In this document: positions 7,918 to 16,438 of the stretch, in pieces
How the letters are laid out: every line of letters starts with the position of its first letter
Position numbering within the stretch: position 1 is the first letter of the stretch
DNA from: Microbacterium sp. ACRRU
GTDB taxonomy: Bacteria > Actinomycetota > Actinomycetes > Actinomycetales > Microbacteriaceae
Length of the DNA: 48,260 nucleotides
Assembly: GCF_022346945.1 (NCBI RefSeq)
Contig: NZ_JAKRNI010000021.1
Location: forward strand, 1 to 48,260
Direction of reading: 5' to 3'
The notes under the pieces: model-generated
The model's input: only the letters and a program-made list of their open reading frames with translations
Told to the model about the DNA's origin: nothing
Databases searched by the model: none
Made by a program: the position numbers and the translations under genes

Positions 7918-9132
7918 TCAGGACAGGGCGTGGCGGAGCTGCTCGATCGCCCAGTCGATCTCGGTCGCCCGGATCGTCAGCGGGGGTGCGATGCGGATCG
8001 TCTGCCCGTGCGTGTCCTTGACCAGCACGCCCCGGGCGAGCAGCTTCTCGGCGATCTCGCGCCCGCTCCCGACGGCGGGATCGATGTCGACACCGGCCCA
8101 GAGCCCGGCCACCCGCACCGCGGTCACGCCGTGACCGACGAGGCCCTGCAGTGCCTGTGCGAGATGCTCGCCCAGCGCCTTGGCGCGGGTCTGGAACTCG
8201 CCGGATGCCAGCATCTCGACGACCCGCAAGCCCACGGCGCTGGCCAGCGGGTTGCCGCCGAACGTGGACCCGTGCTCCCCGGGCCGGATGACTCCGAGGA
8301 CGTCCTCGTCGGCGACGACCGCCGACAGCGGCAGGATGCCACCACCCAGCGCCTTGCCGAGGAGGTACACGTCGGGGAGGACGCCCTCGCGGTCGCACGC
8401 GAACGTCTCTCCCACGCGGCCGAGTCCCGACTGGATCTCGTCGGCGATGAAGAGCACATCGTTCTCGGTGCAGATGTCCCGCACCCGGCGGAGGAACCCC
8501 TCGGGCGGGATGACGACGCCAGCCTCGCCCTGGATCGGCTCGATGAGCACCGCGGCGGTGTTCTCGTCGATCGCGGCGGCGATGGCATCCGCGTCTCCGT
8601 ACGGCACGTGGACGAAGCCCGGCGCGTACGGACCGAAGTCGTCGTGCGCCACCGGGTCGTCGCTGAAACCGACGATCGTCGTGGTGCGGCCGTGGAAGTT
8701 GCCGTTGGCGACGATGATCGTGGCGGCGTCGGGCGCGATGCCCTTGGAGCGGTAGCCCCACGCGCGAGCGACCTTGATGCCCGTCTCGACCGCCTCGGCG
8801 CCAGTGTTCATCGGCAGCACCAGATCCTTGCCGCACAGCTGCGCAAGGGCGGTCGCGAAGGGCCCGAGCTTGTCGTTGTGGAACGCGCGGCTCGTGAGGG
8901 TCAGGCGATCCAACTGCTCGCGGGCCGCGGCGAGGATCGCCGGATGGCCGTGGCCGAAGTTCAGCGCCGAGTACGCCGACAGCAGGTCGAGGTAGCGCTT
9001 GCCCTCGACGTCGGTGACCCAGACACCCTCGGCGCGCGCGGCGACGATCGGGAGCGGGTGGTAGTTGTGCGCGACGTGCGCGCTCTCGGCGGCGATCAGC
9101 TGCGCGCCGAGGTCGTCGACGGCGGTGCTCAT
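7918..9132 (-). CDS. rocD: Ornithine aminotransferase
   Basis: A 404-residue class III PLP aminotransferase that converts ornithine plus 2-oxoglutarate to glutamate semialdehyde (pyrroline-5-carboxylate) and glutamate. LLSAYSALNFGHGHP, MNTGAEAVETGIKVARAWGY and NFHGRTTTIVGFS are characteristic of RocD. FIADEIQSGLGRVG holds the PLP Asp and YLLGKALGGG the Schiff-base Lys. The ATG at 9132 overlaps the stop of ddaH (ATGA), so an in-frame start further upstream at 9165 is rejected. Coupled translation with ddaH places both in arginine or methylarginine breakdown to glutamate. A hairpin repeat follows 2 nt after its stop. Confidence 0.93.
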   Translation of the reverse strand: MSTAVDDLGAQLIAAESAHVAHNYHPLPIVAARAEGVWVTDVEGKRYLDLLSAYSALNFGHGHPAILAAAREQLDRLTLTSRAFHNDKLGPFATALAQLCGKDLVLPMNTGAEAVETGIKVARAWGYRSKGIAPDAATIIVANGNFHGRTTTIVGFSDDPVAHDDFGPYAPGFVHVPYGDADAIAAAIDENTAAVLIEPIQGEAGVVIPPEGFLRRVRDICTENDVLFIADEIQSGLGRVGETFACDREGVLPDVYLLGKALGGGILPLSAVVADEDVLGVIRPGEHGSTFGGNPLASAVGLRVVEMLASGEFQTRAKALGEHLAQALQGLVGHGVTAVRVAGLWAGVDIDPAVGSGREIAEKLLARGVLVKDTHGQTIRIAPPLTIRATEIDWAIEQLRHALS

Positions 9133-10013
9133 CGGGTGCCTCCGCGCAGCTCCAGCGTGCAGCACTTGATGCCGCCGCCACCGAGCAGCAGCTCGGACAG
9201 GTCCACCAGAACCGGGGTGTACCCGCGCTCGCGCAGCTGCGCCTCGAAGCCCTTCGCGCGGGGCGAGATGATGACGTTCTTGCCATCGCTGGCGGAGTTC
9301 AGGCCGAACACCGCGCCGTCGGCATCCGAGACGCGGATGGCATCGGGGTAGCGTTCGCGCAGGATCGCCTGGCTGCGCTCGTCGAACGCGTTCGGCAGGT
9401 ACGCGATGTTGGCGCGCTCGACGCCGCCGGGGCCCTCGACCGGGTCGAGCACCGCGATCGCGGTGTCGAGGTGGTAGAACCGCGGGTCGGTGAGCGTGAG
9501 CGACACGACCTCGCGCGAGAACACCTCGCCGACCTCGCGGTGGCTGTCACCCGTGGAGCGGAAACCGGTGCCCGCGAGGATCGTGTCGCCGACGAGCAGG
9601 AAATCACCCTCGCCCTCGTTCACCTCGACGGGCTCGGCGACCTCGAAGCCGTTCGCGGCGAACCAGTCGATGAACGCGGGAGCCTCGTCGGCGCGCTCGC
9701 GGAAGCGGAACTTCGGGCCGTACGCCACACCGTCGATGACGAAGCCGCCGTTGGCGGTGTAGACCATGTCGGGCAGACCCTCGACGGGGTCGATCAGCTC
9801 GATCTCGTGACCGAGCGCGACGTACGTGTCGTAGAGCGACTGCCACTGGCGCAAGGCCAGGTCGGTGTCGGTGGGGCGCGATGGCTCCATCCACGGGTTG
9901 ATGCTGTAGCTGACGGTGAAGTGCTCGGGCCGGCACATCAGGTACCGGCGGTGCTGCTGGACGCGCTCGATCGTCTCGGACTCGACGGCGGCGGCGGTGG
10001 GGTTCGCGGACAT
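9129..10013 (-). CDS. ddaH: Dimethylarginine dimethylaminohydrolase-type enzyme
   Basis: A 294-residue guanidino-group-modifying enzyme of the amidinotransferase/arginine deiminase superfamily. The N-terminal MCRPEHFTVSYSINPWM is typical of actinobacterial DdaH; FYHLDTAI contains the catalytic His and GGGGIKCCTLEL the C-terminal nucleophilic Cys. DdaH makes citrulline and dimethylamine from asymmetric dimethylarginine. The ATG at 10013 has GAGGAG 5 nt ahead. It is translationally coupled to rocD, whose substrate is ornithine rather than citrulline, so a dihydrolase-type reaction giving ornithine directly is an alternative. No ornithine carbamoyltransferase is visible in the window. Confidence 0.82.
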   Translation of the reverse strand: MSANPTAAAVESETIERVQQHRRYLMCRPEHFTVSYSINPWMEPSRPTDTDLALRQWQSLYDTYVALGHEIELIDPVEGLPDMVYTANGGFVIDGVAYGPKFRFRERADEAPAFIDWFAANGFEVAEPVEVNEGEGDFLLVGDTILAGTGFRSTGDSHREVGEVFSREVVSLTLTDPRFYHLDTAIAVLDPVEGPGGVERANIAYLPNAFDERSQAILRERYPDAIRVSDADGAVFGLNSASDGKNVIISPRAKGFEAQLRERGYTPVLVDLSELLLGGGGIKCCTLELRGGTR

Positions 10014-10334
10014 CTCTGCTCCTCAGGAGAAGGTGCGGCGGACGCTGTCCTCGGGCCCGGTGGCCCTTCGACCCGTCGGCGCCGATCGCGCCGTGCGGGG
10101 AAAGGTCGGTCCGGGCACGCCGATTCCATTGTGCACCCAACGGCGCCCGTCGCGTGCGAACGCGGGCGGGTAAGGGGCGTTCGCGGGGCATAACGTCCGT
10201 GATGCGCGCGGTCAGTGGCATCCATCCCCGTCCGACGGCGGGAGTGCAGATCCCGGAGCCACCGCACCGCGCACGGAACGCCCCTCCGCCACGAACCCCT
10301 GCGGGCCCGGGGTGAAGGGGCGTTGCCGCGGGCG
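10014..10334. other. 321-nt intergenic region between ddaH and the GH51 gene
   Basis: No convincing gene. The left end carries the ddaH ribosome binding site and, further up on the minus strand, a weak CACAAT -10-like sequence (10128-10133). The right end holds the GH51 terminator-like hairpin (10277-10324). The rest is unremarkable GC-rich sequence. Confidence 0.6.
10277..10324 (-). terminator. Hairpin after the arabinan operon
   Basis: AACGCCCCT at 10277-10285 pairs with AGGGGCGTT at 10316-10324, with further inner pairing (ACCCC/GGGGT). It begins 10 nt after the GH51 stop codon in the direction of transcription. No U-tract. Confidence 0.6.
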
Positions 10335-11855
10335 TCAGCCGATGCGCTTCAGCGCGAGCGCCGCCCAGGCGATCGGCGGCAGCGTCACGTGCAGGATGCC
10401 GCCCTCGATGTGCGCTCCCTCGAGCGAGCGGGGCTGCACACGATCGGGCTGCTCCAGCGTGTTGCTGGCGGAGGGGTCGTCATCGTGCAGCACGTGCGTC
10501 TCGACGAGCTCGACGTCACCGAAGCCGCTGATGTCGATCGCGATGTCGACGGGCTCGTGCCGCCCGCGGTGCACCAGGAACACCGCGGCGGCACCCGTCT
10601 CGGCGTCGTGGGTGGCGACGGCATCCACCGCCGACACCGTGCCGTACTTCGCCGTCTCGATCGTCCCGGCCTCCACCTGTACGCGCAGCGCCTCGCCGCG
10701 CGCCAGCCGCGAGGTGATCGAGAACGGGTAGAACGTCGTCTGCCTCCAGGCTGGCCCGCCGGGTTCGGTCATGATCGGCGCGATCACGTTCACCAGCTGA
10801 GCGAGAGAGGCGGATGCCACCCGGTCGGCGTGGGTGAGCAGCGAGATCATGAGGCTGCCGAACACCACGGCATCCACGGCCGAATAGACGTCCTCCAACA
10901 GGCGCGGAGCGACGGGCCAGTTGTCGATGCCGCTCAGCTGGTCGACGTCGTGGAAGCGGGTCTGGTACCAGATGTTCCACTCATCGAACGAGATGTCGAT
11001 GCGCTTGTCGCTGCCGCGCACAGCGCCGACGTGATCCGCGGTGGCCACGACGGCCTCGATGAAGCGGTCGGTGTCGACCGAGGACGCCAGGAACGAGTCG
11101 ATGTCGCCGTCGTGCTCCTGGTAGTACGCGTGGCACGAGATCATGTCGACCTCGTCGTACGTGTGGGTGAGGACGACGCGCTCCCACTCGCCGAAGGTCG
11201 GCATCTGCGCGCCCGACGACCCGCACACGACGAGTTCGATCGACGGGTCGAGCTGTCGCATGCCTTTCGCCGTCTGCGCGGCCAGCTTGCCGTAGTCCTC
11301 CGCGGAGCGGTGCCCGAGCTGCCAGGGTCCGTCCATCTCATTGCCGAGACACCACACCCGCACATCGAACGGCGCCTGGCGGCCGTTGTCGATGCGCTGC
11401 TGCGACAGCGTGGTGCCGCCGGGGAGGTTGCTGTACTCGAGCAGGTCGATCGCTTCGAGCGTGCCGCGCGTTCCGAGGTTGACCGCGAGCATCAGCTCGC
11501 TGCCGGCCTTGTCGAGCCAGTCGGCGAACTCGTGCAGGCCGACCTCGTTGGTCTCGGTGGAGTGCCAGGCGAGGTCCAGACGGCGGGGCCGCTGCTCTCG
11601 CGGCCCGACGCTGTCTTCCCAGCGGAAGCCCGAGACGAAGTTGCCGCCGGGGTACCGGATCATCGAGACGCCGAGCTCGCGCACGAGCTCGAGCACATCA
11701 CGGCGGAACCCCTGTTCGTCGGCGTCGGGATGGGTGGGTTCGTAAATGCCGTCGTAGACGTGACGTCCGAGATGTTCGACGAAGCCGCCGAAGAGGCGCC
11801 GCCGCACCTCCCCGATGGGGAAACGCGCGTCAATGGTCAAGCGGGCGGTGGTCAT
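10335..11855 (-). CDS. Alpha-L-arabinofuranosidase, GH51
   Basis: A 506-residue intracellular GH51 enzyme that releases terminal arabinofuranose from imported arabino-oligosaccharides. GGFVEHLGRHVYDGIYEP, IRYPGGNFVSGFRWEDS-like and CLGNEMDGPW (acid/base Glu in GNE) are diagnostic; SFDEWNIWY holds the nucleophile Glu. There is no signal peptide. The ATG at 11855 overlaps the stop of the GH1-like gene (ATGA). It is the last gene of the operon binding protein - permease - permease - GH1-like - GH51, all in tight overlap, and is followed by a hairpin. Length matches characterised GH51 enzymes (about 500). Confidence 0.95.
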   Translation of the reverse strand: MTTARLTIDARFPIGEVRRRLFGGFVEHLGRHVYDGIYEPTHPDADEQGFRRDVLELVRELGVSMIRYPGGNFVSGFRWEDSVGPREQRPRRLDLAWHSTETNEVGLHEFADWLDKAGSELMLAVNLGTRGTLEAIDLLEYSNLPGGTTLSQQRIDNGRQAPFDVRVWCLGNEMDGPWQLGHRSAEDYGKLAAQTAKGMRQLDPSIELVVCGSSGAQMPTFGEWERVVLTHTYDEVDMISCHAYYQEHDGDIDSFLASSVDTDRFIEAVVATADHVGAVRGSDKRIDISFDEWNIWYQTRFHDVDQLSGIDNWPVAPRLLEDVYSAVDAVVFGSLMISLLTHADRVASASLAQLVNVIAPIMTEPGGPAWRQTTFYPFSITSRLARGEALRVQVEAGTIETAKYGTVSAVDAVATHDAETGAAAVFLVHRGRHEPVDIAIDISGFGDVELVETHVLHDDDPSASNTLEQPDRVQPRSLEGAHIEGGILHVTLPPIAWAALALKRIG

Positions 11856-13123
11856 CGTGCTCCTCGGGATGCGTGTTCGGCGAATCTGTCGGCCACCGGG
11901 TTGCGTCGGCGTGCCAGAACGGTCGGGGTCTCCACGAGATCGTGAAGGCCCATGGTCAAGAGGTGAGCGGCGCGGGGCAGCTCGCTGTGGCGGTACGTCC
12001 ACTCGTACATGTCGAAGAGCGGCCACCATGTGTAGCCGACCACGTCGACGCCGTCGGCTCGCAGACCGTTGACGGCGGCCACAGACGCGTCGAGCCAGGC
12101 CAGTCGCGTGGGCACGTCGTCGGTGACGCACGTCTCGGCGAGCATGACGGGGGCGCCGTAGCGCTCGGCGTACGTCCGCAACATCTCCTCGAGTCCCTCG
12201 ACGCCGTCGTCCCGTGTCGGACGGGGGTCGGCGAATCCACCTCCGTGATGGATGCCGGACTCGAACAGCTCCGTGGAGTGGCGGGGGTAGTAGTTGACTC
12301 CCATCACGTCCGGCTGCACCGCGTTGTCGGCGAACCACGTCAACGCGTCGTCGTCGACACCGTGGGCGAGGAGGAAGGGCAGCAGCGCGTGGTCCGGTCC
12401 GACCCGGCCGGTCACGAGATCCTCGACCAGGAACGCCTGGTGCGCGTACCGGTACGCGGTCTCGCGATGCTCGGGGGCGTCGACATCACCCGCGTACCGC
12501 ATCGAGGCGTCGACGTGCACGAACGTGGCTTCGTGCCCGAGGACGTCCGCGACGGCACGTTGGGTGCCGACGAATCCGCGCGCGATCGCCGTCGCGATCT
12601 CGACGAGTCCTGCCGGGCCGGAGCGATACGGGGGCCAGTAGCCGTATTCGCCGCTGAACAGGGAGTGCAGCATCGGCTCGTTGACGGGGGTGTAGTCCGT
12701 CGCGAGATCGCGATACCGTTCCGCCGCCCGCGCCGCGTACTCGGTGACGAAGGACGGATAGTCCGGGTGGGCGAACTCGCCTTCGATCCAGGTCGGCGTG
12801 CCGTAGTGCAGCAGGTCGACGATGGGGCGCAGGCCCCGCGCGGCGAAGCCGTCGAGCACACGATCGGTCCACGACCAGTCCCATCGCCCGGGTTCCGGCG
12901 ACACGACGTGCCAGGGAATCCCCCATCGCAGGAACTCCGCGTCGACCGACACCGCGAGATCCAGGTCGCCGCTCCACTGGGCGTAGTGATCGGTGAGCGC
13001 GTACTCGTCGATGGCGCGCTCTCCCGCGCGCTCCTGCGGCACGAACGTGTTTTCGATGCCCGCCCCGAAGTGCAGGCGGCCGTCGCGGTACCAGGGGGTG
13101 GTCGGCATCCGTCGCTCTCTCAT
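11852..13123 (-). CDS. Family 1-like glycoside hydrolase
   Basis: A 423-residue beta-glycosidase-like protein. TDYTPVNEPM corresponds to the GH1 acid/base TxNEP motif and MLAETCVTDD is the likely nucleophile strand. MGVNYYPR and GYTWWPLFDMYEW also match clan GH-A/GH1 features. It lacks the canonical ENG nucleophile sequence, so it belongs to a divergent branch. No signal peptide, so it acts on imported sugars. The start at 13123 is favoured over 13108: it has AGGA 5-6 nt ahead and its ATG overlaps the permease stop (ATGA). The operon position suggests it removes a beta-linked sugar from arabinan- or arabinogalactan-derived oligosaccharides. Confidence 0.8.
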   Translation of the reverse strand: MRERRMPTTPWYRDGRLHFGAGIENTFVPQERAGERAIDEYALTDHYAQWSGDLDLAVSVDAEFLRWGIPWHVVSPEPGRWDWSWTDRVLDGFAARGLRPIVDLLHYGTPTWIEGEFAHPDYPSFVTEYAARAAERYRDLATDYTPVNEPMLHSLFSGEYGYWPPYRSGPAGLVEIATAIARGFVGTQRAVADVLGHEATFVHVDASMRYAGDVDAPEHRETAYRYAHQAFLVEDLVTGRVGPDHALLPFLLAHGVDDDALTWFADNAVQPDVMGVNYYPRHSTELFESGIHHGGGFADPRPTRDDGVEGLEEMLRTYAERYGAPVMLAETCVTDDVPTRLAWLDASVAAVNGLRADGVDVVGYTWWPLFDMYEWTYRHSELPRAAHLLTMGLHDLVETPTVLARRRNPVADRFAEHASRGAR

Positions 13124-14013
13124 TTCAGTCCTGACGTTCCGACGCTTTCGACGAACCGCCTCTGGATCATCAGGAAGAGGATGGCCAGCGGCAGCACGGC
13201 GATGAGCGAGCCGGCCATCATGACGCCCTGCGGGATGATCCCGCCCGGGCCCGTCAGAAGCGTCAATCCCGAGGTGACCGTGCCCATCTCGGCCTGCGTG
13301 GTGAACACCAGCGGCCACAGCAGGTCGTTCCAGTTGTTGACGAAGGTGAAGATCCCGAGCGTCAGGAGCGCGGGGACGGCATTGGGCAACACGATGCTGC
13401 GGAAGATGCGCAGTTCGCTGGCTCCGTCGATCCGTGCGGCGTTGTCGAGATCACGGGGCAGAGAGAGGAAGAACTGCCGCAGGAAGAAGATGCCGAACGC
13501 ATCGGCCGCGCGCGGAGCGATGAGCCCGGCGTAGGAGTTCACCCACCCCAGGTCGGCGACGAGCTGGTAGATCGGGATGAGGGTGGCCTGGAACGGGATC
13601 ATCAGGCTCGCGATGATGGCGATCAAGAGCACGCGGCTGCCGCGGAAGTCCAGTCGCGCGAGCGCGTAGGCCGCGAGGGAGTCGAAGACCAACGCGAACG
13701 CGGTCACGCCGCCCGCGAAGACGAAGCTGTTGAGAATGAGGCGCGCAAACGGCAGGTCGGTGAAGATGCGCGTGAAGTTGTCGAGCGTCCACTCTGCGGG
13801 CAGGAGCGTCGGCGGGTAGGCGTTGACCTCGGCGACCGGCTTGAACGCCGTGAACACGATGATGAGGATCGGCAGCATCAGAGCCAGCGTCGCGATACCG
13901 ACGACGACGAGAAGAAGCGCAGAAACGGCACGCCGACGACGAGCGTGCGGCGACGGTCGGCGGCGGAGAGCGACGGCCGCGGGAACGGAGGGGGCGGGCG
14001 CGAGAGCGGTCAT
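13120..14013 (-). CDS. ABC sugar permease (MalG-type)
   Basis: A 297-residue inner-membrane permease with six predicted helices; the first follows an Arg-rich cytoplasmic N-terminus. The EAA loop for contact with the ATPase reads ARIDGASELRIFRSIVLPN. The ATG at 14013 overlaps the stop of the MalF-type partner (ATGA). With the partner permease and the binding lipoprotein it forms a CUT1-type importer for oligosaccharides. No cognate ATPase is encoded nearby, so a shared MsiK-like ATPase elsewhere is likely, as in many actinobacterial CUT1 systems. Confidence 0.93.
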   Translation of the reverse strand: MTALAPAPSVPAAVALRRRPSPHARRRRAVSALLLVVVGIATLALMLPILIIVFTAFKPVAEVNAYPPTLLPAEWTLDNFTRIFTDLPFARLILNSFVFAGGVTAFALVFDSLAAYALARLDFRGSRVLLIAIIASLMIPFQATLIPIYQLVADLGWVNSYAGLIAPRAADAFGIFFLRQFFLSLPRDLDNAARIDGASELRIFRSIVLPNAVPALLTLGIFTFVNNWNDLLWPLVFTTQAEMGTVTSGLTLLTGPGGIIPQGVMMAGSLIAVLPLAILFLMIQRRFVESVGTSGLK

Positions 14014-14972
14014 GCGGCGTCCTTCTCCCGACGAGAGAAAAAGAGGAACTGCGCCAGGCTCAGCACGAGCGTGATGAGCAGGAGCACGTAGGACAGAGCG
14101 GAAGCGAAACCGAGCTCGAGCTTGCGGAACCCGGACTGGTAGATCTCCATCACGATGGTCTGCGTCGTTCCGTAGGGCCCGCCGCCGGTCATGACGTAGA
14201 TCTGGTCGAACGCCTGCAGGGCGGCGATGAGTGCGACGATGACGACGAAACCCATGGTGTTCGCGAGCATCGGCAAGGTGATGTTGCGGAATCGTTGGAA
14301 CGCCGTGGCCCCGTCGACGCGGGCCGCCTCGTAGAGACTCGTCGGGATGTCCTGCAGGCCCGCGAGGAAGATCACCATGTAGAACCCGAAGCTCTTCCAG
14401 ACGGCGACCAGCACCACGGCGGGCATGGCGAGGGTGGGGTCCTGCAGCACGTTGCCCAGTTGGATGCCAACACCGCGCAGCCAGAAGTTCAGGAGCCCGA
14501 TCTGGGGGTCCAGCAGATACGACCAGGCGAAGGCCGCGACCGCCAACGACACGATGAACGGCGTGAACAGCGCCGTTCGGAAGAGCCCGCGCAGGGGCAG
14601 GGACGGGTTGTTCAGCAACAACGCGAAGGCCACCGCGATGGCGATCGCGAGGGGGGTGAACAGCACCGCGTACAGCGCGGTGTTGCCCATGGCCCGCAGG
14701 ATGTCGCCGTCGGTGAAGACCCGCACGTAATTTTCGAGGCCGACGAACTCTTCGCGGCCGAAGCCGCTGGAATCGGTGAACGACAACCGCAGCGCCGAGA
14801 TCATCGGCCACGCGACGAAGACCGTGAGGATGACGATCGCGGGCGTGAGGAAGGCGATCACCGTGAGACGGTGCCGGGGGCTGTGGCGGAGGGGCCCGCG
14901 GCCCCCGAGGGGCGTCGGAGGCCGATAGGCGCCGGGGCGTCGGGCGGGCGCACTCGGGGCGTGCGTGGTCAT
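14010..14972 (-). CDS. ABC sugar permease (MalF-type)
   Basis: A 320-residue CUT1-type permease. A Pro/Arg-rich N-terminus precedes the first helix (LTVIAFLTPAIVILTVFVA). The EAA loop is EAARVDGATAFQRFRNITLP, followed by MTGGGPYGTT, which is conserved in this family. The start at 14972 is chosen over an upstream in-frame ATG (15047) because AGGA precedes it by a few nucleotides and the encoded MTTHAP start avoids overlap with the binding-protein stop. It lies 71 nt after the binding-protein gene and overlaps the second permease. Confidence 0.93.
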   Translation of the reverse strand: MTTHAPSAPARRPGAYRPPTPLGGRGPLRHSPRHRLTVIAFLTPAIVILTVFVAWPMISALRLSFTDSSGFGREEFVGLENYVRVFTDGDILRAMGNTALYAVLFTPLAIAIAVAFALLLNNPSLPLRGLFRTALFTPFIVSLAVAAFAWSYLLDPQIGLLNFWLRGVGIQLGNVLQDPTLAMPAVVLVAVWKSFGFYMVIFLAGLQDIPTSLYEAARVDGATAFQRFRNITLPMLANTMGFVVIVALIAALQAFDQIYVMTGGGPYGTTQTIVMEIYQSGFRKLELGFASALSYVLLLITLVLSLAQFLFFSRREKDAA

Positions 14973-15043
14973 GGAGTTCCTGTCCGTGGGGTGGTTTGGG
15001 AGACACGGGAGGGGCAACGCGGGCGCCCCTCCCGTGCCGTCGA

Positions 15044-16306
15044 TCACTCGATGGCCTGCTGGATCTGGCTCTGAGCGGTCTGCAAGAGGTCGGCGATGTC
15101 CCCGCCCGCGACGGCCTTCTGGGTCAGCTCGTCGATGGATGTGATGACGTCCACGCTGTTGACCACCCCCGGGAGCAGCGCACGACCGGTGGGGGCGATC
15201 TCGCTCAGGGCGGCGACCACGGGGTTGGACGAGACTTCACTCAGCGGGATGTCGGTGCGCAGCGGCGGCCAACCGGACGCGAGCGACCATTCCGTGGCGA
15301 CGTCCTCCTGGAAGAAGTAGGCGAAGAACGCCTCCGCGCCCGCCTTCTTCGCCTCGTCGGCCTGCTCGGTGACGCCCATCGCGACGCCGATGGCCGAGGC
15401 GGCCTGCTCGGCCGGACCCGCCGGGATCGCGGCGATCCCGTAGTCGATGTTGTTGTCCTTGGCGATGGATGCCATCCACGGACCGCCCACGTGCATGGCG
15501 GCCTTGCCGGAGCTGAACAGCTCGTCCGCGCCGATGCCGTCGAGGCCGGTCGGTGAGATCTTGTCATTCGTGATCGCGTCGGTCCAGAAGGCGAGCGTCT
15601 CGGCGTTCTGGGGCGAATCGATGACTGCTTCGTCCGTGCCCTCGACGATCTGACCTCCGCCGCTGAGCAGGAGACTCGGCCACAGGCCGTTGGCGACCGT
15701 CGCGTGGTCGGGGATCGCCACGCCGTACTGCTCCGGCGTGCCGTCGCCGTTCTCGTCGACGGTCAGCTGCGTGGCATCCGCCACCCATTGGTCCCATGTC
15801 GTGGGCGCCTCTGTGATGCCCGCCTCGGCGAACAGCGCCTTGTTGTAGAACATCGCCAGCGGCACGAATCCGGTCGGGACCCCGTACGGCGTGCCGTTCA
15901 CCGTGACCATGTCCACGGCCTGGGGGACGAGGTCGGCGGTGTTGCTGTCGGCGTTGGCGTAGAAGTCCGTGAGGTCGGCGAAGGCACCGCGATCCGCGTA
16001 CACGGGCATGCGCTCGGCCGGCATGGCCACGATGTCCGGGCCCTGGTCGGAGGTCAACGCCGGGAGGAGGGTGTCGTCGATGACCGCCCACGTCTTGGTC
16101 TCCGGGGTGATGACATAGGCGTCCTGGGACGCGTTGAAGTCAGCGACGATCTGGTCGAGGACCTCGCCGTCGGCTTCGGTGTAGCCGTGCCAGAACGTGA
16201 GCTGGACCGGGCCCTCGGTGGCCGGGCTGGAGGAGCCGGAGCATCCTGCCAGCACGAGGGCCGTCGCTCCCACCGTCGCGAGGACGGCTGCGGTGCGGTT
16301 CATCAT
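15044..16306 (-). CDS. Sugar-binding lipoprotein of an ABC importer
   Basis: A 420-residue extracellular solute-binding protein of family 1. A signal sequence with lipobox LVLAGC puts the lipidated Cys at about residue 22. LTFWHGYTEADGEVLDQIVADFN is the typical start of the mature lobe, and GGPWMAS and WPPLRTDI are also seen. It would capture oligosaccharides at the cell surface for the two permeases downstream. The start MMN at 16306 has AAAGG 8 nt ahead. It is the first gene of the operon; promoter and two repressor sites lie just upstream (16371-16429). Confidence 0.93.
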   Translation of the reverse strand: MMNRTAAVLATVGATALVLAGCSGSSSPATEGPVQLTFWHGYTEADGEVLDQIVADFNASQDAYVITPETKTWAVIDDTLLPALTSDQGPDIVAMPAERMPVYADRGAFADLTDFYANADSNTADLVPQAVDMVTVNGTPYGVPTGFVPLAMFYNKALFAEAGITEAPTTWDQWVADATQLTVDENGDGTPEQYGVAIPDHATVANGLWPSLLLSGGGQIVEGTDEAVIDSPQNAETLAFWTDAITNDKISPTGLDGIGADELFSSGKAAMHVGGPWMASIAKDNNIDYGIAAIPAGPAEQAASAIGVAMGVTEQADEAKKAGAEAFFAYFFQEDVATEWSLASGWPPLRTDIPLSEVSSNPVVAALSEIAPTGRALLPGVVNSVDVITSIDELTQKAVAGGDIADLLQTAQSQIQQAIE

Positions 16307-16370
16307 CTTCGATGCCTTTCTGTGACTGCGTCGTCGGGTGCGCCCCAGTCGAGCGAGGGGCAATGCTGTT

Positions 16371-16395
16371 TACAACGATGTAGGTAAACGTTGTA
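16371..16395. promoter_or_regulatory. Two LacI-type operators in front of the ABC/GH operon
   Basis: TACAACGATGTA (16371-16382) differs at one base from the perfect palindrome TACAACGTTGTA seen beside the repressor gene. A second half-conserved site, GTAAACGTTGTA, lies at 16384-16395. Both sit just downstream of the predicted -10 box on the minus strand, where a repressor would block transcription. Confidence 0.8.
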
Positions 16396-16400
16396 AAAGG

Positions 16401-16429
16401 ATGATTGCTCGACGTGCGGTGATTGTCAA
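16401..16429 (-). promoter_or_regulatory. Predicted promoter of the ABC/GH operon
   Basis: Minus strand: TTGACA (16429-16424) as -35, 17-nt spacer, AATCAT (16406-16401) as -10. The operators lie immediately downstream. Confidence 0.6.
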
Positions 16430-16438
16430 GCGACGGCG

